This document shows, one piece after another, positions 1 to 11,890 of a stretch of 64,000 nt of DNA; positions within the stretch are counted from its first letter, which is position 1; the number at the start of each line of letters is the position of its first letter. Origin of the DNA: Amoeboaphelidium protococcarum. Its lineage: Eukaryota; Aphelidiomycota; Aphelidea. The notes beneath the pieces are model-generated. The model was given only the letters and a program-made list of their open reading frames with translations. It did not search any database and was not told the DNA's origin. The position numbers were made by a program, and so were the translations under genes. The stretch is from contig JALECJ010000258.1 in the NCBI GenBank assembly GCA_023515745.1, positions 2,703,164-2,767,163 on the forward strand, in the 5' to 3' direction.

Positions 1-404
1 TCTCTGTCATGACCCCTTCATAGAGTTGAGCAATATTCGGATGTTTCAACTGTCGCCACGCGTCAATCTCTCTGGCCAGAGTCGCAGCATGAATCTTGTC
101 AACAATCTTTACTGCAACTTGATTACCTAATAGATTGTGTGTAGCCAACTTGACTTTGCCATATGTCCCTACAGTAATAGATAATTACTTCTACTGATAA
201 GTTTATCACAAACTCTCACCTTCTCCTATTGTTTTGCCAAGCGTGTAATTTCCAATCTGTTTCACATTTGGAGATCTCAATTGACGCAATAGCTCACTCT
301 CTGGTACCTACAGTGTTGAGTTATATTCAATATTCACTGTTATATCTGAATAATTATAGTAGATTTACCTGTGATTTATGTCTACTATGCTGCCTTTAAT
401 TCAT
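1..404 (-). CDS. CAMK-like Ser/Thr protein kinase, N-terminal part (runs off the window)
   Basis: Start of a protein kinase reading off the left edge. Three exons are visible: 369-404, 220-307 and 1-168, separated by GT-AG introns of 61 and 51 nt (308-368, 169-219), both ending CTGTAG. The first exon contains an in-frame TAA read as Gln. After splicing, the protein has a short basic leader, then IGNYTLGKTIGEGTYGKVKL and a following VAVKIVDK, i.e. the glycine-rich loop and the ATP-binding lysine of a CAMK/SNF1/MARK-type kinase. The catalytic loop lies outside the window, so subfamily and substrate cannot be told. The ATG at 402-404 is the first in-frame Met. The splice pattern and the loop motif are seen directly; the family is inferred. 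Confidence 0.8.
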
Positions 405-999
405 GTCGAGATAGATATCGCGTATTTAGATAACAAAGTCCATACGTATATTTATAGCCTTTTCATTAACAACAAGTACATCTTTGCTGATTTCAATTTT
501 AATTTATTTTAATCGCCCAGTTATCATACGGAGTAGAATGAGTTAAACTTGAAAGTAATATACTGCATGATGTGTAATTTCTAATGAATTTACTATTGAG
601 TTCTATCCTGCCATATGGCGTCTCAATGGTTGCAATTTACATTATCGGAATTTCTTTTATACCGAGATTAAGACTGAAGTTTGAGTGTTAAGACACTATA
701 ATTATCAGAACTAATAATTGAGTCTCTTCCGAGTCGTATTTGACTTAATAGATAGAAGGTGCAAGATTAGAGGTAACAGTTTACCTACAATGATTGCAAT
801 GAAAGCGTGCAACAGTGGTGTCAACTGACTACTCTCATAACAACTAAAATGTAAATTCACTTTTACGTATTACGATGAAATATTTTTTAAGCAACAAATG
901 ACACAGTATATATAGTGTTGCCACCGAGCCTCGACATTATTAAACGCGTCCTAAATTGACCTCCAATATCTGTTATGTGTTCAAATTCTACTATGTGCA
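405..999. other. Intergenic, no gene seen
   Basis: AT-rich spacer upstream of the kinase gene. I see no frame with protein-like composition, no RNA gene and no clear repeat. One ACGCGT hexamer lies near 945. Confidence 0.5.
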
Positions 1000-1621
1000 T
1001 CAATTCACTCTACAGTAAGCTGCTCGTTTCAACTTCTTTCTAGCTTATTCAGCTTTTGATAAATCAAAACTCTCTCTACTTTCCTTACAGCTTTCTAGTT
1101 ATTATAATTATCCCGTTTAACTACTAATGAAGCGCTGTTGACTGACAACAGTGCCTTAATCAAACATATACCTCGTCTCCTCCATTGCGTAACGAATTTA
1201 AGTTTCTCCTTAAGGAATGTTATGCACATTCCTGTGGGCACTATGGTCAGCAACTAGAAAGTTAGCACTCAATTGAATTGATAATGTGTTTTGCACGCAA
1301 CAATATCTCACTAAGATTGGAAATTCAACACCATACATAGTCTTGATCACACGGTAGATCACCAGGTAATTTCCATTAACAATCGCGTTCGCGTATTTAA
1401 ATGTGAAACGACAGTTGATTCCCTTCACTTCATCTGCTTTCGTGCCTCTTTGTTACTGTCTGAAGACTTTCTTCCAAAGTCGTCAGATTCACGGCTTTAA
1501 CACCGTAAATTGAACGTAACCACACGAATAATCCTGCATGGCAACGGAAAGGCCGGCTTGTTGCGATTGCTTCTGTTTGTTTGTTCCATCCCATCGTGCG
1601 AATAGTCTTTTGCAGGTTCAT
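1000..1621 (-). CDS. Possible unrecognised gene (weak)
   Basis: Two open stretches on the minus strand may be exons of one gene. The first opens with ATG at 1621 and reads MNLQKTIRTMGWNK. The second reads to a TGA at 1000-1002, is Gln-containing through several TAA/TAG codons, and ends in a Lys/Arg-rich helix-like tail (AEQARKKLKRAAY). A 37-nt GTGAAT...ACAG segment near 1450-1490 would join them in frame. I recognise no domain. With only one stop codon in this code, chance open frames are long, so the gene may be spurious. Transcript evidence would decide. Confidence 0.25.
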
Positions 1622-1720
1622 TTAGCTTTCTTTCTCCTTCGGCCGATTCTGTTTCTCTCTCCCTTTTGTTTATTGAATCTACTACGGTACTCTATCCGAT
1701 ATACAAGAAAGAGCTTAATA

Positions 1721-3313
1721 ATGTCTTAGCAGTATCCTCCGCAGTATTAGTAGCAATACGGTAGTTATTCGCAGCCTCCTTAGTAGCCAATGTACCCGCC
1801 TTAGGATGGGTTTGATAAATAGTCTGGTCCTTATGGTTATTCACCATAATCAGGGGACAACAAGTAGCAGTAGTATGGATCTACTAATCCGCTGGGTCCG
1901 AACGGCGGTGCTCCTAGTGGTGATTCGGCTGGAAGACTTTAGCCTACTTCTCGCTATCCTGATCTGTGGGCTACCATATTGTTTGCCGTTCACTTATTGG
2001 CATTTGTCGTTTTGTCTTACTTTGGCCTGTCTCACATTGCTTAGGGTGGCCTGGGAAGTGCCTAGACTAATAGTTCAAGCAGTGGGAATGGCTCAGTTAG
2101 CGGCAACAATACATCCACTCCTCTGTCTCAGACTGCCAAGAATGGTCTCATTGCATCGCTGGTTGTCGGCGCTGTAGTTGCTCTGGGACTGAGTGCTGCG
2201 TATACTGTTTTGATGAGAGTCAGCGGTCGCGGCCTAATCAAGGTGTCAATTATTGTAACTTTACTGCTGAATTTGGCATTTACAGCTTTTGCCTTCTACC
2301 TAGGTGCATGGCTGTTGGCTGTGATTAATCTGATCTTTTTAATTCTGTCTGCTCTATTCTTCTTTTTCGCCCGCCATCGTATCCCGTTGGCTGCATTGAT
2401 CATGGAGAGTGTGGTTGGAATAACTTCTAGGTACCCATTTACTTATACTGTGGCCTTCTTGAGTCTGCTGGTCCAGTTTGCTTACTCTGTGTATTGGGCA
2501 TTCTCAAGTGTGGGAATATCTTCCAGATTTGATGGTCAAGGTGCATCATAGACTGTTTTGCTTATATTCATTGTCTTTAGTGGCTATTGGGTATCTCAAG
2601 TGCTGATCAATACTTTACATGTCACCATCAGTGGTACTGTGGCCACCGCGTACTTTTTGGAAGGATCCTCGATGATGCCGCGCAATCCAACTCTGTAATC
2701 TGCCAAGCGTGCATTCACCACTTCGCTGGGTCCTATTGCATTTGGTTCACTGATTATTGCCTTGATTTAGACTTTGCGATTTATGTTGCGTCAGGCTGCT
2801 CAATAGAATTCTATTTTGGCTGCTATTGCTGATTGCATTATCGGATGCCTGTAAGGATTGATTGAGTACTTTAACTCTTACGCGTACGTTCATGTCGCCG
2901 TATATGGCAAGTCATTTTGTGAGGCTGCCAAGGATACTTGGAATCTGGTGAAGAGTCATGGTATTGACGCGATTGTGAATGACAGTCTGGTTGGAACTGT
3001 ACTTGGATTCGGTAAGATTGCCGTCGGTATGGCCTCTGGTACTGTGGCTTATGCTGTTGCGTACTTTGCAATTAGAGGCACAGCTGACTGGAATGATCCT
3101 AACAGTGCTGCCTTCTTCTTTGCCATTCTCATCACTGTGGCCGTGTTCTTGATGGGTATAGTGATGATGGGCATCATTGCTATGGTTGTAGAGAGTGGAA
3201 CATAGACCACCTTTGTTATTCTGGCTGAAGATCCTGCTGCTATCCAGCGCTCCAAGCCAGAGTTGTATGAAAAGTTCAAGCAAGTCTATCCTCGCATTGC
3301 ATGGAGAGTTTGA
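1721..3313 (+). CDS. PNS1: Choline transporter-like protein (CTL/SLC44, Pns1 type)
   Basis: Intronless 530-residue polytopic membrane protein of the CTL/SLC44 (Pns1) family, which exports or takes up choline and related solutes at the plasma membrane. The N-terminal ~70 residues are a Gln/Pro/Tyr-rich cytosolic tail (MSQQYPPQYQQQYGSY), much of it encoded by TAG and TAA. About ten hydrophobic segments follow. The conserved C-terminal region reads LIEYFNSYAYVHVAVYGKSF, the family signature block. Reading TAA/TAG as Gln gives one uninterrupted frame from ATG 1721 to TGA 3311. Length matches fungal Pns1 (~540). The substrate is inferred from the family only. Confidence 0.88.
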
Positions 3314-3335
3314 AAAAATATAATTGGCTCCTGCT

Positions 3336-3353
3336 GATTGATTGATTGATTGA
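3336..3353 (+). repeat. Short ATTG tandem repeat
   Basis: Four to five copies of a GATT/ATTG unit just downstream of the transporter stop codon. It is probably a simple microsatellite in the 3' untranslated region. Confidence 0.6.
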
Positions 3354-3442
3354 ATGTGTGAAAGTGAAAATATAATTCTTGAATTTTGAGCTTTTGATGT
3401 ACTTTCGCTTTATCAGTCTCTTAAATTGCTTTAACCGACAGA

Positions 3443-4348
3443 ATGCCTAATACTGTAGTTGCGTTATCAGTTGCACTAATAAGTGCAGTTCTTTTAAGTT
3501 GGACCATCTTGTATTATAAGGGTAATAGAGATGCCGCTAAGAGATTGCCATAGTAATGTGTTGCTCTAATTGTTACAGCCCATCCTGATGATGAGTGCAT
3601 GTTTTTTGCTCCGCTTATACGACTGATGGTGTAGAATTCAAACTAATTCTCCGAAGTATACCTGTTATGCCTCTCCACTGGCAATTATGATAATTTGGGT
3701 AATCAACGACAATAAGAACTTTTGAATGCGGCGAGCGTATTAGGCTTGGACGAAGATCATGTATTCTCTCTCCATCACCCGTCCATGTTGGACAGTCCTC
3801 ACACTTACTGGGAGTCGCACGTTGTCTCTGATGTAATCAATGATTTTGTACGTAAGAATAAGGTGAATTGCGTGTTCACCTTTGACGACTATGGTGTATC
3901 TGGTCATCGTAATCATATCTCGGTGTACAATGGCGTGAAGCGGATGATTTAATCACAGAACATGGCAGAGTCGTCGTCAACTGGTTAGAATGCAAATTAA
4001 CTATCAGGCCATGGACGCGTATAAGCTTATGCATTGTAAAGCGTTTATCTAATTCGGAAATACATAGGCCCTTTGGACCTGATTTTAGTATGCTCAACTT
4101 ACCTATAACGATAGTTGTCATACTCAATAACTACAGCGAAATTTTCAGCATTGAGTAACAAGAGACGTGACGACAAGTTTCGAGATATTAACGATACCAC
4201 ATCCGTTATTATAACAAGCGATTTGTAAGATGTCATTTTGGCTAACTAGAGTATGCTATAACACGGTTCATAGATGGTATGGTTTAGGCGATTGTACATA
4301 GTCTTCTCTCGTTATATGTATGTAAACTCCTTCAAACCGATTTAATGA
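3443..4348 (+). CDS. PIGL: GlcNAc-phosphatidylinositol de-N-acetylase (PIG-L)
   Basis: Single-exon 301-residue enzyme of the PIG-L family. It carries out the second step of GPI-anchor synthesis at the ER, removing acetate from GlcNAc-PI. A hydrophobic N-terminal segment (VVALSVALISAVLLSW) is a probable single membrane anchor. The metal-binding motif AHPDDE is at residues 46-51. Further on are STGN, HPSMLDS and FDDYGVSGHRNH, where the second His motif and catalytic Asp of this family sit. Several Gln codons are TAA/TAG. The stop is TGA right after a TAA. Length fits the family (~250-300). Confidence is high because the two metal motifs and the anchor occur in the right order. Confidence 0.92.
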
Positions 4349-4480
4349 TGATGGCTAAGATATTACTGAAAATCAAGATAGCATTTTAATACAGTATTGC
4401 CTAATTAAAACGTATTTATTTCTATTTTTTTTTAAATCATCGAATATCGCCAGTTCCATCATCATCGTTATACTACGTAA

Positions 4481-6445
4481 TCAAGGAGAACACTTCTCAA
4501 CTTGGCATTAAAATTCATTCGCAACCTTTAAGGCGGTCTAATAAAATTCCAATCTTTAACCTCCACCAACATCTGCATTACTTCCGAATATGCAGCGAGA
4601 CACTTTAACATATGTTGAATCAGTAGAAGTGACATTGGAGGATCGTGTCCTATCTGAGGTTGATCGCAAGTCTACACAGTCTAAATTGCTCAAAGACTAT
4701 TACGCGCCTTATGCGAACCACCATCCACCAACCAGAAATGTGAATTGAGGTTCCTGAATAATCTCGCTCACTTTCGTAATGTCAGATTTTTATTGCTCAG
4801 TGTACGCAGATGCCTTGACAATCTCGGATAATTGAGTAAGTGGAACGACTTGGCCTGCTTCCCTCTGAATCTCATATTACTTTCGCAGTGGAAGGATTTG
4901 GGTGATTGCACGCGGGAAATGGACAGGCAGAACGTGCAGAGATCCAGCGCCTTGATCAGTCGTTTGCATCATCTTAGTAAAGCCTTAAGTTTCATGTCTG
5001 ACCTGTCCCAAGAACATGGCCATTCTCTGCGGACTGCAGTTGAGATCATAAATTTCCATAGCCGTGAGCAAATCAGGCAAGTATCGACGAACCACATTAT
5101 CAAGTGTACTAGCACTACCATCAAGCATCCTCAAGAGATCACACTCGGTCAAGGTATATCTGATAGAGTCAGCCGGACATTTCAGCTTTGATGGCGCAAT
5201 TGACTCTGGATAATCAGGCGACTCCATCTAATCAGAGTAATCTTAGGATCTAAGCGGAGCACGTAAAGGATAATTAGAACACCCAAAAGGTCCCTTTTCT
5301 ATATCCTTGTCAATGATAATCTTTTATTCTGGAATCTCCGGATTCTTATCTGGAATGTCGGGAGCAGTCTCAATGGTCACACCTTAACGTCCACCGCTGT
5401 TATTCAGGAATTTTAAGCCCACATAAATGGATGAAGCAATGATTAGCAATGCAACAAAGATCAAAGCAGAGATCAAAAGCTTCTACTTAGAGCGATAGGA
5501 CTTTTGGGATACGGAATCTTTTAGTAACGCAGCTTTCTCAATTTTCAGCGACTTTTCTTTATCATCATCAGGCAGTTGAGCCTTGACTGAAGTGCTAAAC
5601 TCCTTCAAATCTACATCAACACCAACTGGTAGCGAATCTCGTCTAGGTGCAACATATTTGGGCTGAGTTAATCTCAAACTTTACAGCTAAGCCTTTGATA
5701 AAGCAGGACCATCTAGATAACTGCGATGCTTTCGACTTGTTTTAGATACCCTTTTAAAGTCGGGATGTAAAAGATTATTCTGACCATTCGGCGTTGATGA
5801 TACATCAATACCATTGATCATTTATAAAGCGCGAAATCTGGCATCAATAAAGTCTACTGGCTTCTCAGATACCACATCAGACTTATTGATATCCTGAATA
5901 TCTTGGCGAATGATGGCAGATTATTATAATGATAATCGCGATTGCTCTGGCCAGTGAGTCTAGATTTACGGCGGAGACATGAACATCGCAGATGCAGGAC
6001 GCGTTACAGCAGCATTAGGCTTTAGAGGAGGCTGGTAGGAGCGACGCTTTTTACGAAGCTTGATAGGCTTTGTCGCTTACTCAGGGCGTTGTGACTCTGG
6101 GATATTAAGCACTTGCTGCACTGGCGCAAGAAATGGCTCAGCCGGAGCAATAAAATTCGCCACCGTGTTACTTTGAGCTGATTCCAAATGCTCGCCATCA
6201 TTCTGAGATGTATCACCATCTTCAGGACTGTTCAGGTAGGTAATCTGAGGAGGACATAACGGGGCTGGTTGCTATTAATCTTATGGCGATTGAGTTGGAG
6301 ATGGAGCATCTTTTTCAATCAAAGAGGATGATCTAGCTGGTATATCTTGAACCATTTACTCAATCTCGGTGCCAACTTCATCAAGACGGGATATCAAGGA
6401 GGTAAAAAATTCGTCACCCTAAAGTTACGACTGCTGCTAATCCAT
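4481..6445 (-). CDS. Type II membrane protein with GH19/lysozyme-like C-terminal domain
   Basis: Intronless 654-residue protein. Residues 1-320 are polar, Gln/Pro/Ser-rich and probably cytosolic, starting MDQQQSQLQGDEFF. One hydrophobic segment follows (about 322-343, LLISALIFVALLIIASSIYV). The rest is extracellular or luminal. The C-terminal ~230 residues resemble the chitinase-19/lysozyme-like fold of fungal and oomycete enzymes: FLGQVRHETQGF near 478-489 holds the likely catalytic Glu (485), followed by DQGAGSLHVLP. The arrangement predicts a glycosidase tethered to the membrane and facing chitin or another wall polysaccharide. The enzyme fold is inferred from motif resemblance; activity is not shown. 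A long cytosolic N-terminus is unusual for this family. Confidence 0.72.
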
Positions 6446-6717
6446 CTATGTATATCTATCTATATTGTGCGTCTTTGGTGGATGTTCAAGCGGAATAAAG
6501 AACATTGATCGTAAACCCCTTATAACGTTTCAATCTGCGACGTGATCATTCGGCGCTACTTGCAGTCTCGTGCAACATGGTAAGTTGACACGTATCACAA
6601 AGTCCGCAATATCCTTGGCTGCATAAGTTGGCATTAAAATTTCTATCAAAAAAATTTCCAAAGAATTAAAACCTTTAATGAAGTAGTGTGTATGAAGGCA
6701 AACAGTTTATACAACCA

Positions 6718-7695
6718 TCAACCAATATTCGGATTTTTATCAGAAGTTTCAGGCGATTGACAACCTTCTTAAATGATCTGTTCCTGCTTAGTGAGCCTCA
6801 ACATAGTAGCTTAAGCTATAACATCGCGATCAGGAGAATCTTCAGCGTTAACAGTGCCGCCGCCACCTAACCTATAAGCGCCAGTGGTAAACGTTTATCC
6901 ACTCTCTATCCTATCCCAATCTGTGACAATTCCATGATCTCGTTCACGCGTTGTCGGCTTCCCGATCGTGGTTGTTTGATCCATCACATGGCGCTCCATT
7001 TTGCGGCATAAATGCCAAAAGTCTGCATTATGTTCAGAGTGAACCTGATGAGTCAATTCATGGACCAACACACTTCTAACATCATTGTAATGCCTGAAAC
7101 CAGAGAGATCATCAGTCCTTAATCTCAAAGCAATGGTCTGACCACCATTCCTATTGTAACCGAGGATTGTCGGATGCAATACGGGCGAGATTTCAATCAG
7201 CTCACCAATAATCCACCGGTTCTCTTACATCAGACTAACAATGCCCACATCCACCGAGAGTCTATGAAGCATCTACAAAGCTTTTGTTTGTATCTCTTAC
7301 GTGTCATCCAGAACTTTGAAAGATTAAAAGTACTTATACACGGCTGTTTGTGCATTGCGTTAATTAGTAGACACTTGTTCTCTGGTTGCTTTCGCTTGGC
7401 CCGCATATCTTTTCACATGTCTGTCCACAATGCGATTCATGTCATTGATGTTCTTTCTCTCAGTGCCGATAAGAGTCAAGTTAATTACCACTTCTTTAGA
7501 TGAATTAGAAAATATTTCTCCAAGTTGTCGACTATCATCAATAGTTAGTGATAATCCTGTGCCCAAGAGCTTCTGCTGCTCTACCTCAACTCCCGTCTTC
7601 CCTTCCAAAGTCTGCTTCAACTGAAACAATGTGGCGTCAGATGAGACTTCATCCACAACTATTTTCTACTTTCTGAAATGTACTACAAACTGCAT
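6718..7695 (-). CDS. Ubiquitin-like plus WLM-domain metalloprotease (Wss1-related)
   Basis: Single-exon 325-residue protein. Residues 1-80 form a ubiquitin-like fold (MQFVVHFRKQKIVVDE). The middle and C-terminal part is a WLM zinc protease domain with HELTH at 212-216 and a third ligand His at 222, followed by the ADFWHLCRKME helix. Fungal and plant proteins with this UBL-WLM order belong to the Wss1/SPRTN-like group, which cleave DNA-protein crosslinks or act with Cdc48 and SUMO/ubiquitin. The last ~45 residues are low complexity. The frame crosses several TAA codons, including one between the two domains, all read as Gln. The cellular role is inferred from relatives. Confidence 0.85.
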
Positions 7696-7793
7696 TATTA
7701 ATGTTTAGAATGTTGATAAGTTAGTGACAAAAAAGAATCAACTAAAGAATACAAAATCTATTTCCAGATTATATAAGCATCTCATGACCATCA

Positions 7794-9578
7794 TCAATCT
7801 TGCCGCAAAGCTTCGAAAGTGTTCCGACACGCTCCAATACACTATTGAAGCAGTTGTGCATCTTCATCCTACTGTTCCTCAGACTCTTTTACAGATGGCA
7901 ATTTAATGACTGTAATATTTTCTGCTAAAGACATTTTTGTCAACTATTTCCGCCAGAAATGAGACTCTTTTCTATTCAAGATCATGATAGATCTGCCTGA
8001 TTTACCAGCTCTCGCGGTTCTTCCAGCACGGTGAACGTAAGATTATACTGAAGGCGGCGCGTCATAGTGTATCACCAGTAATCCTTGTTCATCTTGAAAA
8101 TCAACACCCCTTGCCAGGGCATCAGTACATACCAAAATGTTAATCTGACCTTGCTAAAACTTTTTAACTATCTACTAACGAGCGTGTTACGGAAGTTGTG
8201 ACGAGTAATAAGCAATAGAAAATTTCTAATCGCGCTCTAGATCCACCTCGGTAGCATTACGATAATCCACATAATATTCAGATAGCTCTCCAGAGATACA
8301 CAAATTGAGTAATTTCTATGCTTTATCCACGTTATTAACGAAGCACAGAGCTTTGGACACCTTCAGATGACGCATAAGGTATGTCAGACAAGCTGGACGC
8401 GTAAACTCACTTGGCTCAGGAGTGGTAACGTACTATTACTATAAAGTTGTGGGCAGCGAGTATTACTAAGAAGATAATGATGATGCTAAGTTGTCATTTT
8501 ACACTCCACTATCGACAGAGGCTTAACACTTTAACAGAATCGGATTGTTCAGACGTAACTGAGATAAATCACCAATATGTTAAGACAAAGTTGCCGATAG
8601 TATAATCTTTTAGTATACCAACTTGCGACTACTCCGAAAGAACATTTCAGCATCTAATAGAGGGTGAAAGAGCGAGTTATTGCCATCACCATTATCATCA
8701 TCATCATTGACAAAGTTGACAGCTTCGGAAGACCAAGGAAACGAGCTCATTCCACTGTTAGAGCCGTGAATGTAATCTAATAACACTGAGAGCCAATCGT
8801 CACTTATATTAGACTGCTGTAAAAGACCATCAGCCTCATCTAATATCAAGTACTTTAAATGACTTAGGTCCAATTGATTTTCCAACTCACCGACTCCAAT
8901 TATATGATCCATGAGTCTATGCGGAGTAGATATAATAATATCGCATTTAAAAGCCTATTGATTAAGAGGATCTTTACTCAGATCCGCAATAATTTTCAAT
9001 CGCTCAGCGTCCACGCCATTTGCAGACATTTCAACGATCGGTTTATCGCAAGATGGGTTATGCACTCGGCGTTTCTTGCCATTGTTGTTCCCACCATACA
9101 TTGAGACAGCTTTGATGAAGTAACATAATCCTTTAGTACTATCGCTGCTGTACGAATTGACTAGATTTAAAATACTCTATAGCACAGCCGCAGTTTAAAC
9201 AACCAGATCCTTTGTGGGCAAAACGATCAAAGCGCGTGGCAGATGATATCCAAACTAGTCGCGCCCGTTACTACCCACTTTCATGGTGAAGGGGTCATGC
9301 AGTATATAATTCAACATTGGCAATATATACGCAAGTGATTTACCAGATCCAGTAGGCGCAGATATAAGTATGTCGCTAGTCAGAGCATTATTGATATCAT
9401 TGGCATTGTCGGTATTCCGCCACGTCTATTCTAGCACAGCCAACTGCACGGGAAACAGATGATCAAAGCCCAACTGCTGCAAAGCCTTCACAAGACAGGG
9501 ATGTATATGGCTTATATCAGAAGCCTTGAGCGACTCTTTACCGGCTGTCAATTCGCTATCAAAATGCACAATTTTCAT
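7794..9578 (-). CDS. DBP6: DEAD-box RNA helicase, DDX51/Dbp6 type
   Basis: Helicase of the Dbp6/DDX51 group, which works in early 60S ribosomal subunit assembly in the nucleolus. From ATG 9578 the protein has 594 residues: LFPVQ Q-motif region, Walker A APTGSGKS at 74-81, STPHRL (motif Ib), LDEAD with DEAD at 247-250, SATLS, ARGVDF and HRAGRTARAG. A His/Asp/Asn-rich insertion follows DEAD, as in DDX51. The start is uncertain. The frame stays open upstream through 9893 with no other good Met until it overlaps the divergent gene that begins at 9755, so I chose the first Met that leaves a family-typical N-terminus. A short spliced first exon is possible. Confidence 0.85.
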
Positions 9579-9754
9579 TTTTACTCTACTACTTTTGCTG
9601 TGGTAGATCACTCCGACGCGCTTCTTTGTTAGATCAAAGTCGTAAAGGGGGAACACTACAACTGAAATTCGCTGTAACCCTTTTAGTTGGACTATATACT
9701 AAATCGATATTACAATGTTTATAGTAAGACTTTCATATTTCTACTAATAATCAT

Positions 9755-11776
9755 ATGCAATTGAATTATTTGGTTAAGTTGTAGAGCTGTTTGAGTTCTA
9801 ATAGTGTTATCGTGTTGAATAACGCTGATAATGGGGTTGCCTTCCTGTTTGTGTCTGCATCTGATGATTGTGGTGATCATGGTCAACTTTCATAATCGAT
9901 GTAACAATGGCACAGAATAAGTCACAGAATCTATATAATCAACGTGTTTGTTGAAGATTTATAGTCACTGTTTTGGACAATTGAAGAATTCTAGTCCTCG
10001 TTTGCCTCCGAACGTTAATAGTTGGTGTTGCACTTAACTAAGCCGATCGCCGCTATGGCCGAGATGATGAACATCTTACCTTTGCCTAATCAACGTAATA
10101 CCTGGAAATTGGTCATGGTGGAATACGGTTAAACTATTTTATTTCGGAATGATGCTCAAGCTGGCAACTCGATTCAGCATGTCTGTGCTGTACCCAGTGG
10201 TAAGTCTTTGGGTAGTTGTGCGTGGAGAGTGAGAACCAGGTGTGGACAATCCATCGCTGTGATGTAGTCATGGTCCATGACTGGAGATAAGTTTTGCTAG
10301 CCTTTGGATTTATAGTATCAGTTGCATCCAGGTGGAAATAAGTTTGACGCGATTATTATGAATAGTACCAAAGTCTTTATTGATACTCATAATACCGCAA
10401 CTGAAGGCTCTTCTCCTAATCGTACACTGGTTCAGACTGTTATTAAGAATATTAAAGATAATCGGAGATCCGTTCTTCTACCTATATTACCTAATAAATC
10501 TTAGTTGAATTTGCTATCCGGCATTGATTATGTATTTGAAATGATGGACAATTTATATTTCGGGTTGAAAAGCTCTAATCTACTGCATAGTCAATAATCG
10601 GGAAATACTTCAGCTACAGGTATAAAAGCACTTGGTGGAGTTAATTACCCAGATGGTCTTTCGAGAAGGGGTGTTAAAATGTACCTGTGCTGCAATTATG
10701 CTCCCACTTTATTGAAGATATTTGAGGCATTCTGTATAGAATGGGCTTCGCAAACCACTCCTGATCTTAGTGCTCTGTCTCCAGCACAGTAGATACAAGT
10801 GGATACAAATACGCTGATCAATAGCCAATCGATTTAACGTCTTAATAAATTTACGCAATGGATTAGAGACGGAGACTTGGTGCTGGCAGAGACGGCTTTA
10901 AATCCGCAGTTGATACAAGAATTGGGTGCTAATCATCAGAGTTCCTCCGTATTCGTATGTTATCAGTTTAATCGGAAGCTTGCGTAATACCAGTCCCCTG
11001 CTGTGGACGAGACTCTTGTATTTTCGAAATCTCTCCTATGTCTCAAGAGGCGACTTCATATAATACTGACTGATAAGTCATTACCTGCTATCCCATCAGA
11101 ATTGGTCACATTTGACGCTGAAACTGTATCTCTGTCTCGATCGCTTGACTCTACAACCTAAGGAAAGTCGGTCAATGCATCGATAGATAAAAAAAGAAAG
11201 CTGAATCCTAATGCAAGTGAGATGCCGCCTAATAAACGCTCACTTTTGTTGGGATCTTCTGATACTGCATCGTCTATGTAGAGCTCCTCTGACAGTGACT
11301 GGGTGACTTGTTCGATGATTCCATTTTAATGCGGAACTTCAAGACAGGAAGTGTACACTCTTTTGAAGGCGATAAGACCTGAGAATGTTTTACTGGTAGG
11401 TGATAATGCTGATTTGGTTCAGAGTGATCATTGCAAAATGAGTGCACTGAATGCGATGGCTACGTATGGATCTGCAGCCGTACATGATCTGCCGCATCTA
11501 CCTAAACTGATGCAAATTGACTTTAATTAAAGTTCCTCTAACGATGATGATGCTGTGGGATTCATTCTCCATGGCGATAAGCAGCAGACTGCCCCTTTGC
11601 AAGCTCTTTATAAGAAATTGGTGTCTCTACCTGGTGAGAATCTTGCGATTAAATGTAAAGGTACGCTCTTGGAATTAAAGCAGACATCCAACAGTCCAGG
11701 TGCTACGCGTTCGATAGCTGGTCAGGATTTGGAATCAAAGTATGAAGTTTCGTTATCTTCCATGTAAAATAAATGA
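9755..11776 (+). CDS. Beta-CASP/metallo-beta-lactamase-fold protein, INTS9-like (or CPSF2-like)
   Basis: Intronless 673-residue protein with the layout of the non-catalytic partner subunits of RNA 3'-end endonucleases. PSGKSLGSCAWRV resembles the LGSCxW stretch of INTS9. The following QSWSMTG...QPLDLQ and RRSVLLPILPNKSQLNLLS match the lactamase/beta-CASP junction. A Lys/Ser/Asp-rich linker (~460-500) and the RPENVLLVGD segment follow, as in CPSF2 and INTS9. The histidine metal-ligand motif of active paralogues is absent, as expected for these subunits. INTS9 would place it in the Integrator complex; CPSF2 would place it in the polyadenylation machinery. I favour INTS9 from the junction motif, without a search to support it. 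Confidence 0.5.
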
Positions 11777-11890
11777 TCTCATTCGCTTGCAGTAATAGTT
11801 CCAACATGTCGTTACTATCTTCTATTTTAGTTTTAATCTAAAAATTATGAGGCGAGAGGTTGAACGATTGGCGCGTCAGTTCTTATTGAA

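Noticed and set aside
4590-4748. Small plus-strand frame of 52 residues.
   Set aside because: Antisense to the coding end of the GH19-like gene; no independent support.
9579-9893. N-terminal extension of the DDX51-like helicase with a Gln/His/Asn-rich stretch.
   Set aside because: It overlaps the coding start of the divergent gene at 9755 on the other strand and has no good upstream Met before that; likely chance openness.
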